Source: Streptomyces caniscabiei
Lineage (GTDB): Bacteria; Actinomycetota; Actinomycetes; Streptomycetales; Streptomycetaceae
NCBI RefSeq assembly: GCF_014930365.1
Contig: NZ_JABXWI010000028.1
Coordinates: forward strand, 1-64,000
Direction of reading: 5' to 3'
DNA: 64,000 bases
A model generated the notes under the pieces. The model was not told the origin of the DNA, made no database searches, and was given only the letters and a program-made list of their open reading frames with translations. This document shows positions 53,624 through 61,916 of the stretch, piece after piece; the first letter of the stretch is position 1; the number at the start of each line of letters is the position of its first letter. The position numbers were made by a program, and so were the translations under genes.

Positions 53624-53844
53624 CGGCCCGCCTCCGCGTCCTGCTGACGGATGTCGCGGACGATGCCCTCGATCCAGTCCATGGCCAGGACCGGGTGGTG
53701 CAGAGTCCAGGGGCGGCTGTGTCGGCACCGTTGCACGGTCCAGGTGTTGTCGGGACCGGACTCGGCTCGGTGGATGTGGCCGCGCTGGTGCAGGACGGTC
53801 AGCCAGGTGTCCACCTCGGCGGGTGTCGCGGGCTTCGTGCGCAT
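53620..53844 (-). CDS. Small protein upstream of mobC
   Basis: 74 residues. It has a winged-helix-like start (PAEVDTWLTVLHQRGHIHRA) and a Trp/His-rich end (RHSRPWTLHHPVLAMDWIEG). The stop overlaps the MobC start, so the two are coupled. It may be a small DNA-binding regulator of the mobilisation genes. Confidence 0.55.
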   Translation of the reverse strand: MRTKPATPAEVDTWLTVLHQRGHIHRAESGPDNTWTVQRCRHSRPWTLHHPVLAMDWIEGIVRDIRQQDAEAGR

Positions 53845-53898
53845 GGCGGTGCTCTCCGGTTCACGGGAGGACGTCGTGGGGCGGGCTGTCCGGGGCGG

Positions 53899-54590
53899 GT
53901 GACCGGCCGAGGTGCTCGGTCACCGCCCCATGGGGTGTGCGGTCAGTTCCTGGGGGTGGTGACCGACCGGCCGTGCTGCTGACGCAGCTGGACCATCAGG
54001 GCGGTCAGCGTGTCGCTGGAGAGAGGGATCTGCTGACCGCGGATCGCCTGGGCGACCACCTTGCGGGTCAGCTTGTCCTCGGCCCTGACCGCCGACCGGG
54101 CGATCTCCAGCAGCTCCTCGGTGTCCGGGTCAGGTCGCCGGCCACCGGTTGCCCGGGGAGTGCCGTCAGTGACCGGTGGCGGAGTGACCGGCCGGTCAGT
54201 CGCCGACGGGAGGTTGTCCGGGTGGCCCTTGACCGGCTCGGTGACGGTCTGTCGGTCACTGACCGCCGGGGTGGTGTCCGGCTGTCCGCCCAGGTCAGCA
54301 GCCTTGGTCTCCCTGTCACGATGGCTGCTGTCTGGGCTGCCGCTGTCCGCTGGGGCGCTGTCCCCGGCCAATGTCCGGGCATCCGGAGTCTGCTTGTCCA
54401 GGGACGGGCGGGGCCGGTCGGTCAGGGCGGTGGCCAGCTGTCCGGCGGTGACCTGACCGGGCGGCGGCGGCTGGCGGCTGGCCTGGTCAGTCCGAGTGAC
54501 CGGGAGACGCTCGGACTGACCGGACTGACCGGGGTGACCGGGGTGACCGAGGCCATCGCGGTCACTTCGGTCGCTGGCCTTGACCGGCCC
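53899..54590. repeat. Cluster of more than twenty TGACCG/CGGTCA hexamers
   Basis: By eye the hexamer TGACCG or its complement occurs over twenty times in about 700 bp, often inside the 8-mers GTGACCGG or CTGACCGG, with four tandem copies at 54517-54541. It lies mostly within the low-complexity cytoplasmic part of the DUF2637 gene, encoding repeated Val-Thr-Asp/Arg codons. Clustered octamers of this sort can be recognition sites for plasmid transfer or replication proteins. Confidence 0.5.
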
Positions 54591-55019
54591 CCGGGCGATG
54601 AGGATGTATAGGTGCACCGCTCCGGCCAGGGCCAGCGGGGCGATGGTGGACAGCACCGCGACCACCGTGTCTCCGAGCCGCAGCCCGGTGGCCGAGGTGT
54701 TCTCTTCGTTGAGCCTGACCGCGTGCAACGCGTTGGCCCAGATGCTGGCAGCAGTGGCCGTGCCGAAGAGCGTCCAGACGTAAAGCCGGGCGCGCAGCGG
54801 TGCGTCGCGCAGGACCAGCAGAGCGCGAATGCCGTACGCGATGAACCCGTCGATCACCAAGGGGAAGAGGTAGGTCAGCAGCCCCCGGACGTGGATGGCG
54901 ACGGCCATCTGCTGCAGGGCGTCGTACGACAGAGCGCATCCCGCACCACCGAGGGCGATGACGACCGCGCGGTCCCACCCGGTGACATGCGCCGTGCTCG
55001 GCGCGCTCGCGATGCTCAC
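53943..55019 (-). CDS. DUF2637-family membrane protein (SpdB-like)
   Basis: 358 residues, GTG in a GTGA overlap with the WhiB stop. Four hydrophobic helices lie within residues 18-145 (GWDRAVVIALGGAGCALSYD, LFPLVIDGFIAYGIRALLVL, VAVLSTIAPLALAGAVHLYI). The long cytoplasmic tail is rich in Val-Thr-Asp and ends in a helical domain (EIARSAVRAEDKLTRKVVAQ). DUF2637 proteins are typical of Streptomyces plasmids, where they are associated with spread (Spd) and replication genes. Confidence 0.82.
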   Translation of the reverse strand: MSIASAPSTAHVTGWDRAVVIALGGAGCALSYDALQQMAVAIHVRGLLTYLFPLVIDGFIAYGIRALLVLRDAPLRARLYVWTLFGTATAASIWANALHAVRLNEENTSATGLRLGDTVVAVLSTIAPLALAGAVHLYILIARGPVKASDRSDRDGLGHPGHPGQSGQSERLPVTRTDQASRQPPPPGQVTAGQLATALTDRPRPSLDKQTPDARTLAGDSAPADSGSPDSSHRDRETKAADLGGQPDTTPAVSDRQTVTEPVKGHPDNLPSATDRPVTPPPVTDGTPRATGGRRPDPDTEELLEIARSAVRAEDKLTRKVVAQAIRGQQIPLSSDTLTALMVQLRQQHGRSVTTPRN

Positions 55020-55582
55020 GCCGCCGTCCCGAAGTCGTCGCGGCCCAGCTGCTTGCCGTCGGTCTCAGGGGGTGGGGTGTTCTGCGTGGTCTGCTCCAGG
55101 TCTCGGTTGCGCAGGGCTCGGCGGGTTTCGCGGTACAGCTTCTGGGCGTGCTCTTCGCTGATCTTCAGGAGCCAGGCCAGGCGCTGTTCGGTGAGGCCGT
55201 GGCGGTAGGCGGCACGAACGACCGCGCGGCGCTCGGCCTTGGTGAGGTGGACGTCGCGCCCGGCGACGGTGGCGTTGACCCGGCTGTAGTCGAGGCGGCT
55301 GGAGATGTTCTCGTGCAGCGGCTCGCGCTCCTCCTCGGTCATCCCGCCCCGTATGCCGTGGGTGTCGCCGCCTTCCAGGGCGGCGTCCAGACAGGTGCGG
55401 CGGACCGGGCACTGGCCGCACAGCGACTTCGCTGCGGCGATCTTGGCGGTCTCGTCGGGCTCGGGGAAGAACATGTCGGGGTCCACCGGGTTGTGCTCGG
55501 TGCTCTGGCAGACGGCCTGGTCCTGCCAGGTGTGGTCACCGAGCGACCGGTGGCGGGCAGGGCTGATCGTCGTGGTGGTCAT
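55016..55582 (-). CDS. WhiB-family iron-sulfur transcription factor
   Basis: 188 residues. The four cluster cysteines are in AVCQSTEHNPVDPDMFF and CGQCPVRRTC, followed by the WhiB signature GIRGGMTEEER (the usual motif is GVWGGLTEEER). Beyond residue 100 there is an extra helix-turn-helix-like domain (RRAVVRAAYRHGLTEQRLAW, LKISEEHAQKLYRETRR). Plasmid-borne WhiB proteins regulate neighbouring genes and are often redox-sensitive. It is coupled to the DUF2637 gene. Confidence 0.88.
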   Translation of the reverse strand: MTTTTISPARHRSLGDHTWQDQAVCQSTEHNPVDPDMFFPEPDETAKIAAAKSLCGQCPVRRTCLDAALEGGDTHGIRGGMTEEEREPLHENISSRLDYSRVNATVAGRDVHLTKAERRAVVRAAYRHGLTEQRLAWLLKISEEHAQKLYRETRRALRNRDLEQTTQNTPPPETDGKQLGRDDFGTAA

Positions 55583-55699
55583 GCGGGTTGCTCCGATCGC
55601 TCTCCGCGCGCAGGGGTGTCGGCGGAGGGGTGCGCTGGGTCGGGAGGTGCATGGGGCAGCGCGCTGGAGGCGCGGCCCGGCGGTACGGCCGGCGGTGGG

Positions 55700-56407
55700 T
55701 CAGGCGGCGGGGCGGTGGCGTCTGCGGTCGACCGGCTCGAACCCGACCCGGGTGGTCATCTGCGCGAGTCGGGAGGTGACGCGGTCGCCGAGGTAGGCCC
55801 GGAGGTCCTTGATCGCCAGGTTGGTGGTGATCAGCGTCGGGAGCATGTGGTTGTACCGGCGGTTGATCAGCTGGTACGTCACTTCCTCGACCCACTCGGA
55901 CGCCTTGGCCGCGCCGAGGTCGTCGATGATCAGCAGCGGGCACCGGCTGACGTCCGCCAGCTCCCGCTCGCTGTCCACCCCGGGGCGAGGGCGCAGGTCG
56001 GCGTACAGGTCGGCGGCCGTCGTCGCGCGCCACCTCACGCCCACCCCGGTCCGCACCAGCTGTCGGACCGCCCCGTACGCCTGGTGCGTCTTGCCCGCGC
56101 CGACCACCCCGGCCAGCAGCAGACTCGGGCCAGTGGTGACCTGCCGCCGGGCTCCCGGGCTGGGCGCGACGGCCTGCTGGGCGACGTCCCGGACCCAGTC
56201 CAGGACCTGCGGATGGTCGGCGACCGCACCCTGGTAGCGCGGGGGCATCGCGGCCAACAGGGCATCCAGCGGGGAGAAGGAATCGGGCTCGTCGACCAGA
56301 GCAGCGACGGCTGCCGGGTCGATGTTGCGGGCGGCCAGGATCCGGGCCATCCGGTCCAGGGTGCCTGCGCCGCCGAGAGTCTGCGGGTCGCGGGTACGGG
56401 TGCGCAT
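55700..56407 (-). CDS. DnaC-like ATP-binding protein
   Basis: 235 residues, ATG in an ATGA overlap with the gene upstream. Walker A is LLLAGVVGAGKTHQAYG near 97 and Walker B is CPLLIIDDLGAAKASEW near 150, followed by NRRYNHMLPTLITTNLAIKD, the arrangement of DnaC/IstB-type helicase loaders. It probably loads the replicative helicase on the element with the replication protein just upstream. Confidence 0.82.
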   Translation of the reverse strand: MRTRTRDPQTLGGAGTLDRMARILAARNIDPAAVAALVDEPDSFSPLDALLAAMPPRYQGAVADHPQVLDWVRDVAQQAVAPSPGARRQVTTGPSLLLAGVVGAGKTHQAYGAVRQLVRTGVGVRWRATTAADLYADLRPRPGVDSERELADVSRCPLLIIDDLGAAKASEWVEEVTYQLINRRYNHMLPTLITTNLAIKDLRAYLGDRVTSRLAQMTTRVGFEPVDRRRHRPAA

Positions 56408-56471
56408 CACAGCTCCTCGGCGTAGGCGGCGGCAGCGTCGACCGGGTTGGTCCACGCCTGGTGAGCGGGCA

Positions 56472-56506
56472 CGTTAGGCCGGTTTCCCGGCCGCGCCAAA
56501 CCGGCC
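56472..56506. promoter_or_regulatory. Copy 4 of the GGCCGCGCC-WAA element motif
   Basis: GTTAGGCCGGTTTCCCGG followed by CCGCGCCAAACCGGCC. Arms GGCCGGTTT / AAACCGGCC (56477-56485, 56498-56506) form a perfect 9 bp inverted repeat. It lies just upstream of the DnaC-like gene and matches 12482-12511 closely. Confidence 0.5.
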
Positions 56507-56758
56507 GCTCGTGCGTTCATGGCGTCGTTGACCAGGCTCGGCAGGCGGCTGGGGTGGCCCTGGATCTCCGCGAAGCGCTTCAGTCCGGCGCGGACGTGCT
56601 CCGGGGCGATCCCCTCGCCGAGGAGCTTCTTGGCGATGCGGCCGATGTGTCCGATCACGTCGCTGGGCGGACGCTCGTCGCACGCGGCGACGTACTCGCC
56701 GATCAGGTCGTTGACCGAGACGGTGGTGGCGGGCGCTGTGCGCCCCGTAGGGAATGAA

Positions 56759-56783
56759 GATCCAGGATCCAAGATCCTGGATC
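56759..56783. repeat. Perfect 11-bp palindrome in the replication gene linker
   Basis: GATCCAGGATC-CAA-GATCCTGGATC. It falls within the linker where the reading frame of the replication gene changes, and could form a hairpin that stalls ribosomes or serves as a protein site. Confidence 0.6.
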
Positions 56784-57416
56784 CAGGCGCCGAGCCCTCT
56801 CCGAGGCTTCGGGGAGCCCTCGGCGAATGCCTCCCGACCTGCGGCTTTCTTGTCACTGTGATCAGGGGTGCTGGCGAGGCCGACCAGGGGGTCCTGCCGG
56901 GCGGCCGGGGCCCCGCTTCGGGGGATGGGAGGCGTCGGAGCGGGCTGCGCGGGCAGATCGAGGGTTTGGGGAGCGTTCGGCGAAATCTCGGCGAGTCCTC
57001 GGGTAGGGGTGGGCGACGCTTCGGGGTGCCGGGTGCAGGTCCCCTTGCAAGGACCACACCGGGCTGCCGCGTGGTGCTGCGGGCAGGAGGGCAGCCGGGA
57101 CTGGCTGGCCTTGTCGATCTTCTGGTGCTCGAACCAGGTCACGACATGGAGGTAGCGGCGTCCGTCGCAGCCGGTGTACCGGCAGAGCAGGCCGGCGTTG
57201 GCGAGCTGCTGGAGGTCGTCCTCGACGTGGACCGACGTGTGCTCGGCCCGCAGGGGCCAGAGCAGCCCCGCGATGATCGCGGCGTTATCGCGATGGCGGC
57301 CGTGGTCGTCGGCCTGGGTGAGGAGGCCGAAGAACGTCCGCTCCGCCTCGACGCTCACCTCGGCGAGCGACTCGGAGAAGAACGCCTCCGGCTTGATGGT
57401 CCGGATCCGTGCCATG

Positions 57417-57737
57417 TCAGCGGCCTCGACCGACGAGATCGCTGCGGGTGAGGGTCGCGGTGGTGAGGTCGAGGTTGTGAGGGCGGGTCCAGTTCACGTC
57501 CGGCCAGACCCGCATGATCCAGCGTGCCGCGACCCTGGCGGTCGTCCGGCTCAGCTCAACCGTTGCCCCGCCCGCGTCCTTGGCAACGGTGTGCGGGTGG
57601 GGCCACATCTGCGCGGGGTCGGTGAGGCTGACGCGGATGGTGGCCGCCCCGGGGATCATGTCGGCGAGCTGGGCCGCGAGGCGGTGCCGGCGGGCCGTGT
57701 CCGGGCATGCCGGGGTTTCGCTCGGCATGGCGAGCAT
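57417..57737 (-). CDS. Small protein at the head of the replication/mobilisation operon
   Basis: 106 residues from ATG 57737, with GGAG 6 nt upstream that is covered by the leader RNA hairpin. It reads RRHRLAAQLADMIPGAATIR, DPAQMWPHPHTVAKDAGGAT and VAARWIMRVWPDVNWTRPHN, a mixed fold with no recognised family. Being first in the operon and controlled by the structured leader, it is likely an early or regulatory product. Confidence 0.6.
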   Translation of the reverse strand: MLAMPSETPACPDTARRHRLAAQLADMIPGAATIRVSLTDPAQMWPHPHTVAKDAGGATVELSRTTARVAARWIMRVWPDVNWTRPHNLDLTTATLTRSDLVGRGR

Positions 57738-57742
57738 GTGAT

Positions 57743-57859
57743 ACTCCGTTGTTCGTAGGAGTGCGGTGCGGCGGTTCTCGTGCAAAAGCCCCGCTGCCCG
57801 CGAGATGTGAATCGGCGCCTTCGGGGTGCCGGCCCGGCGTCCAGGAGTTGGTAGCTCCC
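57743..57859 (-). ncRNA. Structured cis-regulatory leader RNA, copy B, before the replication operon
   Basis: On the minus strand: GGGAGCTACCAACTCC (57859-57844), then a stem GCGG-GC-GCGG-type pairing around loop GGCTTTTGCACGAGAA (57790-57775), then ACTCC/GGAGT with loop TACGAACAAC, which sequesters the ribosome site six bases before ATG 57737. The same elements, with different stem bases, form copy A at 12767-12881. Confidence 0.7.
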
Positions 57860-58089
57860 GGGCGCCGGTGCAGTTTTCCGGGCTTACCCGGCCCGGTCGG
57901 TCTGCCCGTCTCGTATACGTGCCTCCTTCTTGCCCTCGCTCCCCAGGCGGGCTGCCCGGCGGGCGACGACGAACATATGCACAGGTCGCGCCAAGATCCA
58001 GCCCTATCCGGAGGCGCCACAGAGAGGCCGAAGGCGAAGATCGAGTAGGGGTGCGGAGCCCCCCGCCTTTCGCTAGGCTGAAGCTATTC

Positions 58090-58140
58090 CGACTCAACGA
58101 AAAAGTCAACGCGTCGACGTTCCTTCGGTTTGACGAAAAA
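58090..58140. promoter_or_regulatory. Probable operator region of the XRE gene
   Basis: Direct repeats AACGAAAAAGTC and GACGAAAAACGA flank a palindromic AACGCGTCGACGTT. The A-rich repeats are unusual here and lie between the divergent XRE gene and replication operon, so autoregulation is plausible. The remainder of 57860-58089 shows no gene. Confidence 0.5.
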
Positions 58141-58150
58141 CGAGGTTGAG

Positions 58151-59050
58151 ATGTCTGCTCGTCACTTCGACCGACATCGTGTGCGCACGGTGCGGCGAGC
58201 TGCCGAGATCTCGCAGGCCGAGGTGGCTGCGGCCCTCGGCGTGGCCGACTCGACGGTCGCCGGCTGGGAATCCGGGGATGCGGTCCCCGATGCGGAGAAG
58301 TTGCCCGCGCTGGCCCGTGTCCTCAACCGGGGGCTGGATGGCCTCTTTCCGCGTACCGGACTGCCTGATCTGACGGACCTGCGGTGCGATGCCGGCTACT
58401 ACCAGTACGAAACGGCATCTTTGATCGGAACCAAGAGCGCCGGTCCGGTGGCGGGAGCCGAACGCGGGGAGCGGCGACTCAAGGACAAGTACGTCCCGGC
58501 CCTGGCGTCGGCGTACCGGGTGAGCGAGGAGGAGCTGCGGCGGGCAGAGGACCGGTCGATCGCCAAGGCCCAGGAGACACAAGCCGGCCAGTCCGCCGAG
58601 GATGGCGGCACCGTCCCGGCCTCCTCGGGGCCACCCGGCACGCTGGGCGAGAAGATCACTCTGATCCTGGAGCGCTCGTACCCCGGGCAGCAGGGGCCGC
58701 CGACGGACTCGGAGATCGCCGACGCCGTCAATGCTCATGCCGGGTCGAAGGTCATCACCGGGGAGGGCGTCCGGGATCTCCGGACCGGTGTCGCGGAATC
58801 GGCTTCGCCCGTCGTTCTTGAGGGCCTGGCCGCCTTCTTCGGTGTGTCCCCGATGTACTTCCAGCCGGACTATGCCGTGGCCCGTCAGGTCTACGAGGGC
58901 CTCCGGCTCCTGTCAGCGTCGAGGAGCGGGGCCGTGGGCCGGTTCAGGGGTCGGGGGACGGGCTCCCAGGGATTGCCGGCGAACGTCATGGAATTCGTCA
59001 ACGACCTGGTCACGGAGCTGGAGCAGAGAGAACCGGAGGCGAACGAGTAG
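58151..59050 (+). CDS. XRE-family transcriptional regulator with EspR-like second domain
   Basis: 299 residues from the ATG at 58151 (GAGG 6-7 nt upstream). The first helix-turn-helix is at about 8-60 (RVRTVRRAAEISQAEVAAAL, GVADSTVAGWESGDAVPDA). A second at about 175-240 (PTDSEIADAVNAHAGSKVIT, LEGLAAFFGVSPMYF) resembles the mycobacterial EspR arrangement. It is probably the repressor controlling the divergent replication operon and itself. Confidence 0.75.
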   Translation: MSARHFDRHRVRTVRRAAEISQAEVAAALGVADSTVAGWESGDAVPDAEKLPALARVLNRGLDGLFPRTGLPDLTDLRCDAGYYQYETASLIGTKSAGPVAGAERGERRLKDKYVPALASAYRVSEEELRRAEDRSIAKAQETQAGQSAEDGGTVPASSGPPGTLGEKITLILERSYPGQQGPPTDSEIADAVNAHAGSKVITGEGVRDLRTGVAESASPVVLEGLAAFFGVSPMYFQPDYAVARQVYEGLRLLSASRSGAVGRFRGRGTGSQGLPANVMEFVNDLVTELEQREPEANE

Positions 59051-59185
59051 CGCCTTGTCCGGGACTCCGAAGAGCCCCGGACGTGCTGTCACCTACGCCT
59101 GTGCGGTCGTCTACCGGCGCACGCCGGTCGGAGAACACAGTCTCGAAGGTGCAGAAGCGCCTACTCGCCGCCTGAAGACGCCCGC

Positions 59186-59449
59186 CTAGTCGTCGTTCGG
59201 CAGGTACCACCCGTGCTCGCGATGCCTGGGCTCTGGTGGGTTCGGGTTCTCGCGGGCATAGGCCTCGTTTGCACGGCGCGTCATCTCTTCGTCGTAGCGG
59301 TGCAGCTCGTCGTAGAGCTTCGACGACTCGTTGTCATCCCCGCTTGATACGTAACGCTGTCGCAGCGCCTCGCGCTCGTCTTCGAGTTCCGCGTCGGACA
59401 GCGGGCGGAGGCTACCGAGGCCACGCGCGATGGAGTCGAAGATGCCCAT
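59186..59449 (-). CDS. Small conserved Streptomyces protein
   Basis: 87 residues: MGIFDSIARGLGSLRPLSDA, a helical ELEDEREALRQRYVSSGDDN stretch, then HRYDEEMTRRANEAYARENP. It is soluble, helical and charged. Similar small hypotheticals are common in Streptomyces; function unknown. Confidence 0.65.
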   Translation of the reverse strand: MGIFDSIARGLGSLRPLSDAELEDEREALRQRYVSSGDDNESSKLYDELHRYDEEMTRRANEAYARENPNPPEPRHREHGWYLPNDD

Positions 59450-59584
59450 GCGTTGATGTTGTCACACCGGGGGCTACAGCCCTGCCGTTGTCCGCCAATA
59501 CCGCCTCGAAGGTGCGCGAAAACGCCCGGCTCGCGGCCGGCCGCCGGGATCACCGCGCCGGAAGGCCCCATCCACAACTCTTGA

Positions 59585-60772
59585 CTATTGCTCCTCGCGC
59601 GGCTCGTGCCGCTGCCCTGCGGCCACCACCGTCCGGACCGCCTTCAACGCGGTGAGATCCTCAAGGGGATCTCCGTCGACCACCAGCAGGTCCGCCCGGA
59701 ACCCGGGAGCGATTCGCCCCGTCGTATCGCCCAGCCCCAGCGCGCCAGCTGCGTCGGCGGTCGCCATATCGAGGATCTTGCTGTTCGGCAGACCCAGGTG
59801 CGCGTAGAACGACAGGGCAGGCACCAGTCCGTCGAACCCTGCGCGCTGGACTCCGGCGTCGGTTCCGGCGATGAGCTTGGCGCCGGCCTCCGCCATCTGC
59901 CGTACGAGGTCGAACATGGCAGCCGCCCGCTCCTCGCCGAAGAAGCGGGGGAGCATCTGCCAGTGAGGGCTGACGGCAGGGCAGACGGCGATGCCACGGT
60001 CGATGATCTGCTCCAGGACGTCCTGACGAAGGTCGAAGCCATCGTTCGTCATCCACGTGCAGTGCTCGATCGTGTCGACGCCCGCTTCCACGGCCGCGGT
60101 GATGCCGTCCGTGCCGTGCGCGTGTGCGGCCACTGGCATGCCGGCCTTGTGGGCCTCGTCCACCAAGGCCTGGAGTTCCTCCGGGGTGAACTGGCTCTGC
60201 CAGCTCTTCGGCCCGTCCTTGGTCAGACCGCCTCCTGTGACCATTGCCTTGATCACTCCGGCACCCGCCGTGACGTTGCGCCGTACGAGGTCGCGGACCT
60301 CGGCGACGCCGGAGACCTCGCCCCCGAGGAAGTGGCAGTGCCCGCCGGGTGGGGTCGCGGGCGTGCCCGCCGAGACGATCCGCGGGCCCGGAGTAATGCC
60401 GCGGGCGATCTCCTCGTCCAGGCGGAGGGCGAGGCCGTTGCGATCGCCGAGGTCCCGGGTCGTCGTCACCCCACTGTGCAGGAGCTGCTCCGCACGGCGC
60501 CGCATGTCCGTCAGCAGGGTCTCGTCGCTGGACTCGTGGAGCGTGGCCACGGGGTCCGCGCCTCCGTCGAACGCGAGGTGGACATGCGCGTCGATAAGAC
60601 CAGGCACGATCGTGCCCTCGGGGAACGCGAGGCGCACCACGTCCTGACCTGCCTGCTCAGCGACCTGCGCGCGCGGCCCCACCGCAGTGATCGAATCACC
60701 CTCGACGAGAATGGCACCGTCGTCCAGGTACGTCCCGGAGCCGACGAGGACTCGGCCTGCGGTGATGAGCAT
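59585..60772 (-). CDS. Amidohydrolase-family metal-dependent hydrolase
   Basis: 395 residues. The metal-binding DAHVHLAF motif is near 62, a lysine-containing AGVIKAMVTGGGLTKDG region near 180, HAHGTDGITAAVEAGVDTIE near 230 and a final Asp in LIAGTDAGVQRAGFDG near 315. These are the hallmarks of the imidazolonepropionase-like subgroup of amidohydrolases. The substrate is probably a cyclic amide or a dipeptide, but I cannot tell which. Confidence 0.85.
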   Translation of the reverse strand: MLITAGRVLVGSGTYLDDGAILVEGDSITAVGPRAQVAEQAGQDVVRLAFPEGTIVPGLIDAHVHLAFDGGADPVATLHESSDETLLTDMRRRAEQLLHSGVTTTRDLGDRNGLALRLDEEIARGITPGPRIVSAGTPATPPGGHCHFLGGEVSGVAEVRDLVRRNVTAGAGVIKAMVTGGGLTKDGPKSWQSQFTPEELQALVDEAHKAGMPVAAHAHGTDGITAAVEAGVDTIEHCTWMTNDGFDLRQDVLEQIIDRGIAVCPAVSPHWQMLPRFFGEERAAAMFDLVRQMAEAGAKLIAGTDAGVQRAGFDGLVPALSFYAHLGLPNSKILDMATADAAGALGLGDTTGRIAPGFRADLLVVDGDPLEDLTALKAVRTVVAAGQRHEPREEQ

Positions 60773-60797
60773 CTGGTCTCTCCTTGATCTTCGCTGG

Positions 60798-61913
60798 TCA
60801 GGCGGACAGGCGCAGTGCGTCCGACACGGCGATCAGTTGGCGGGCGTCTGCTTCCCGGTCGGCCTCCTTGGGCACCGCCAGCGGTACCGCCGGACGAGGC
60901 ACAAGGGCTCCCTTTCCGATCGTGTCCACAGCGTGCCGAAGGCGGTCCGCCAGCACGGCCGGGGGCAGATCGAGCACTTCGATGCCCTCCGACGCGTCGG
61001 CCAGGTGCGGGCTGACATCGACCAGTCCGTCACGGCACTCCACTATCCGTCGGTGGTAGCGGCGGTGCACGCCGCGCGCCCGCCACCGGTCCCACAGCCC
61101 GGACGAAGCGGGCCGCAACACGTTCTCGGGATATGCCTCGGCGAGCAGCTGCCACAGCGGAGCCAGCCGACGGTGGTCACGACGGCGCCGCATCCAGAGC
61201 CGCGCCGACGTCACCCTCGAGCGGGCCCCCGGATAGGTGACGCCCACGAAGAAGAGCAGGATGGACACCACGAGCAGGAACGCGACACCTGCCATGAGCG
61301 GCTGTGGCACGGTCCCGCCGCTCCACCGGATGGCGACGAAGACCGCTCGGACAGCGCAGGCCACCGCCATCGTGCTGAGGCCGACTGCGGCCATCCACAG
61401 ACCCGTGGCGTGCGGTCGCCGTGACATGCGGGCATAGCGTCGGGTCCAGCGGCCGGCGGCGCCGAGGGCGTACATGAGGTACAGGCCGGCGCCGCCGTAG
61501 AAGAAGGCGATCTGCGGAATCGTCATGTCCGCCGTGCTGAAGGAGCCGGCGAACACGTTGTGCGGGACCGACAGCGCGGCGACCGTGATCGCCACTGCCA
61601 CGGCTGCCACAAGGAGGGCTTCCCGCCTGGCGCGGAGCCGACCGGCCTGCCCGTCAGCCGAGTACAGGTAGAAGCACATCAGGAAGTAGACCGTCAGCAG
61701 AAGCAGCACGTTCTGCACCAGCTTCGCGGTGCCGTGCCCGGCCACGGTGTCGACGCCCGAGGCACCGCCAGGCATGGCCAGGGGATACGACAGCGCCGCG
61801 CTCAGCAGGCACAACGTGACGGAACGAAGCGGCGCGTCATGAGGCGCTCGCGACCACTGGTACAACTTCCACACAACGGCGACCGCGAGGCCCAGGAGGA
61901 TCACTTCGGTCAC
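60798..61913 (-). CDS. MAB_1171c-type membrane protein
   Basis: 371 residues, GTG start. About seven membrane helices within residues 1-245 (LLGLAVAVVWKLYQW, LVQNVLLLLTVYFLMCFYLY, LMAGVAFLLVVSILLFFVGV). A cytoplasmic domain follows (about 250-371) with LAPLWQLLAEAYPENVLRPA and IVECRDGLVDVSPHLAD. This matches the MAB_1171c family of putative transporters, commonly found downstream of an ImmA/IrrE-type peptidase in Streptomyces, as here. Confidence 0.82.
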   Translation of the reverse strand: MTEVILLGLAVAVVWKLYQWSRAPHDAPLRSVTLCLLSAALSYPLAMPGGASGVDTVAGHGTAKLVQNVLLLLTVYFLMCFYLYSADGQAGRLRARREALLVAAVAVAITVAALSVPHNVFAGSFSTADMTIPQIAFFYGGAGLYLMYALGAAGRWTRRYARMSRRPHATGLWMAAVGLSTMAVACAVRAVFVAIRWSGGTVPQPLMAGVAFLLVVSILLFFVGVTYPGARSRVTSARLWMRRRRDHRRLAPLWQLLAEAYPENVLRPASSGLWDRWRARGVHRRYHRRIVECRDGLVDVSPHLADASEGIEVLDLPPAVLADRLRHAVDTIGKGALVPRPAVPLAVPKEADREADARQLIAVSDALRLSA

Positions 61914-61916
61914 GGG

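Larger units (their letters stand above)
56407..57415 (-). pseudogene. Replication-initiation-type protein, apparently frameshifted
   Basis: The first half (from ATG 57415) is a folded domain typical of Streptomyces plasmid replication genes: IRTIKPEAFFSESLAEVSVE, TFFGLLTQADDHGRHRDNAA and VTWFEHQKIDKASQSRLP. The second half is open in another frame: VSVNDLIGEYVAACDERPPS, EGIAPEHVRAGLKRFAEIQG and LPSLVNDAMNARA. The frames overlap between 56474 and 57057, and the natural crossing is near 56800-56820 in the linker. Either one base is missing or extra, or a programmed shift joins the halves. The end overlaps the DnaC-like start. Confidence 0.65.

Noticed and set aside
59588..60787. Plus-strand open frame of 399 residues over the amidohydrolase
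   Set aside because: The minus strand carries the HxH and other metal motifs of amidohydrolases; the plus frame is a shadow.
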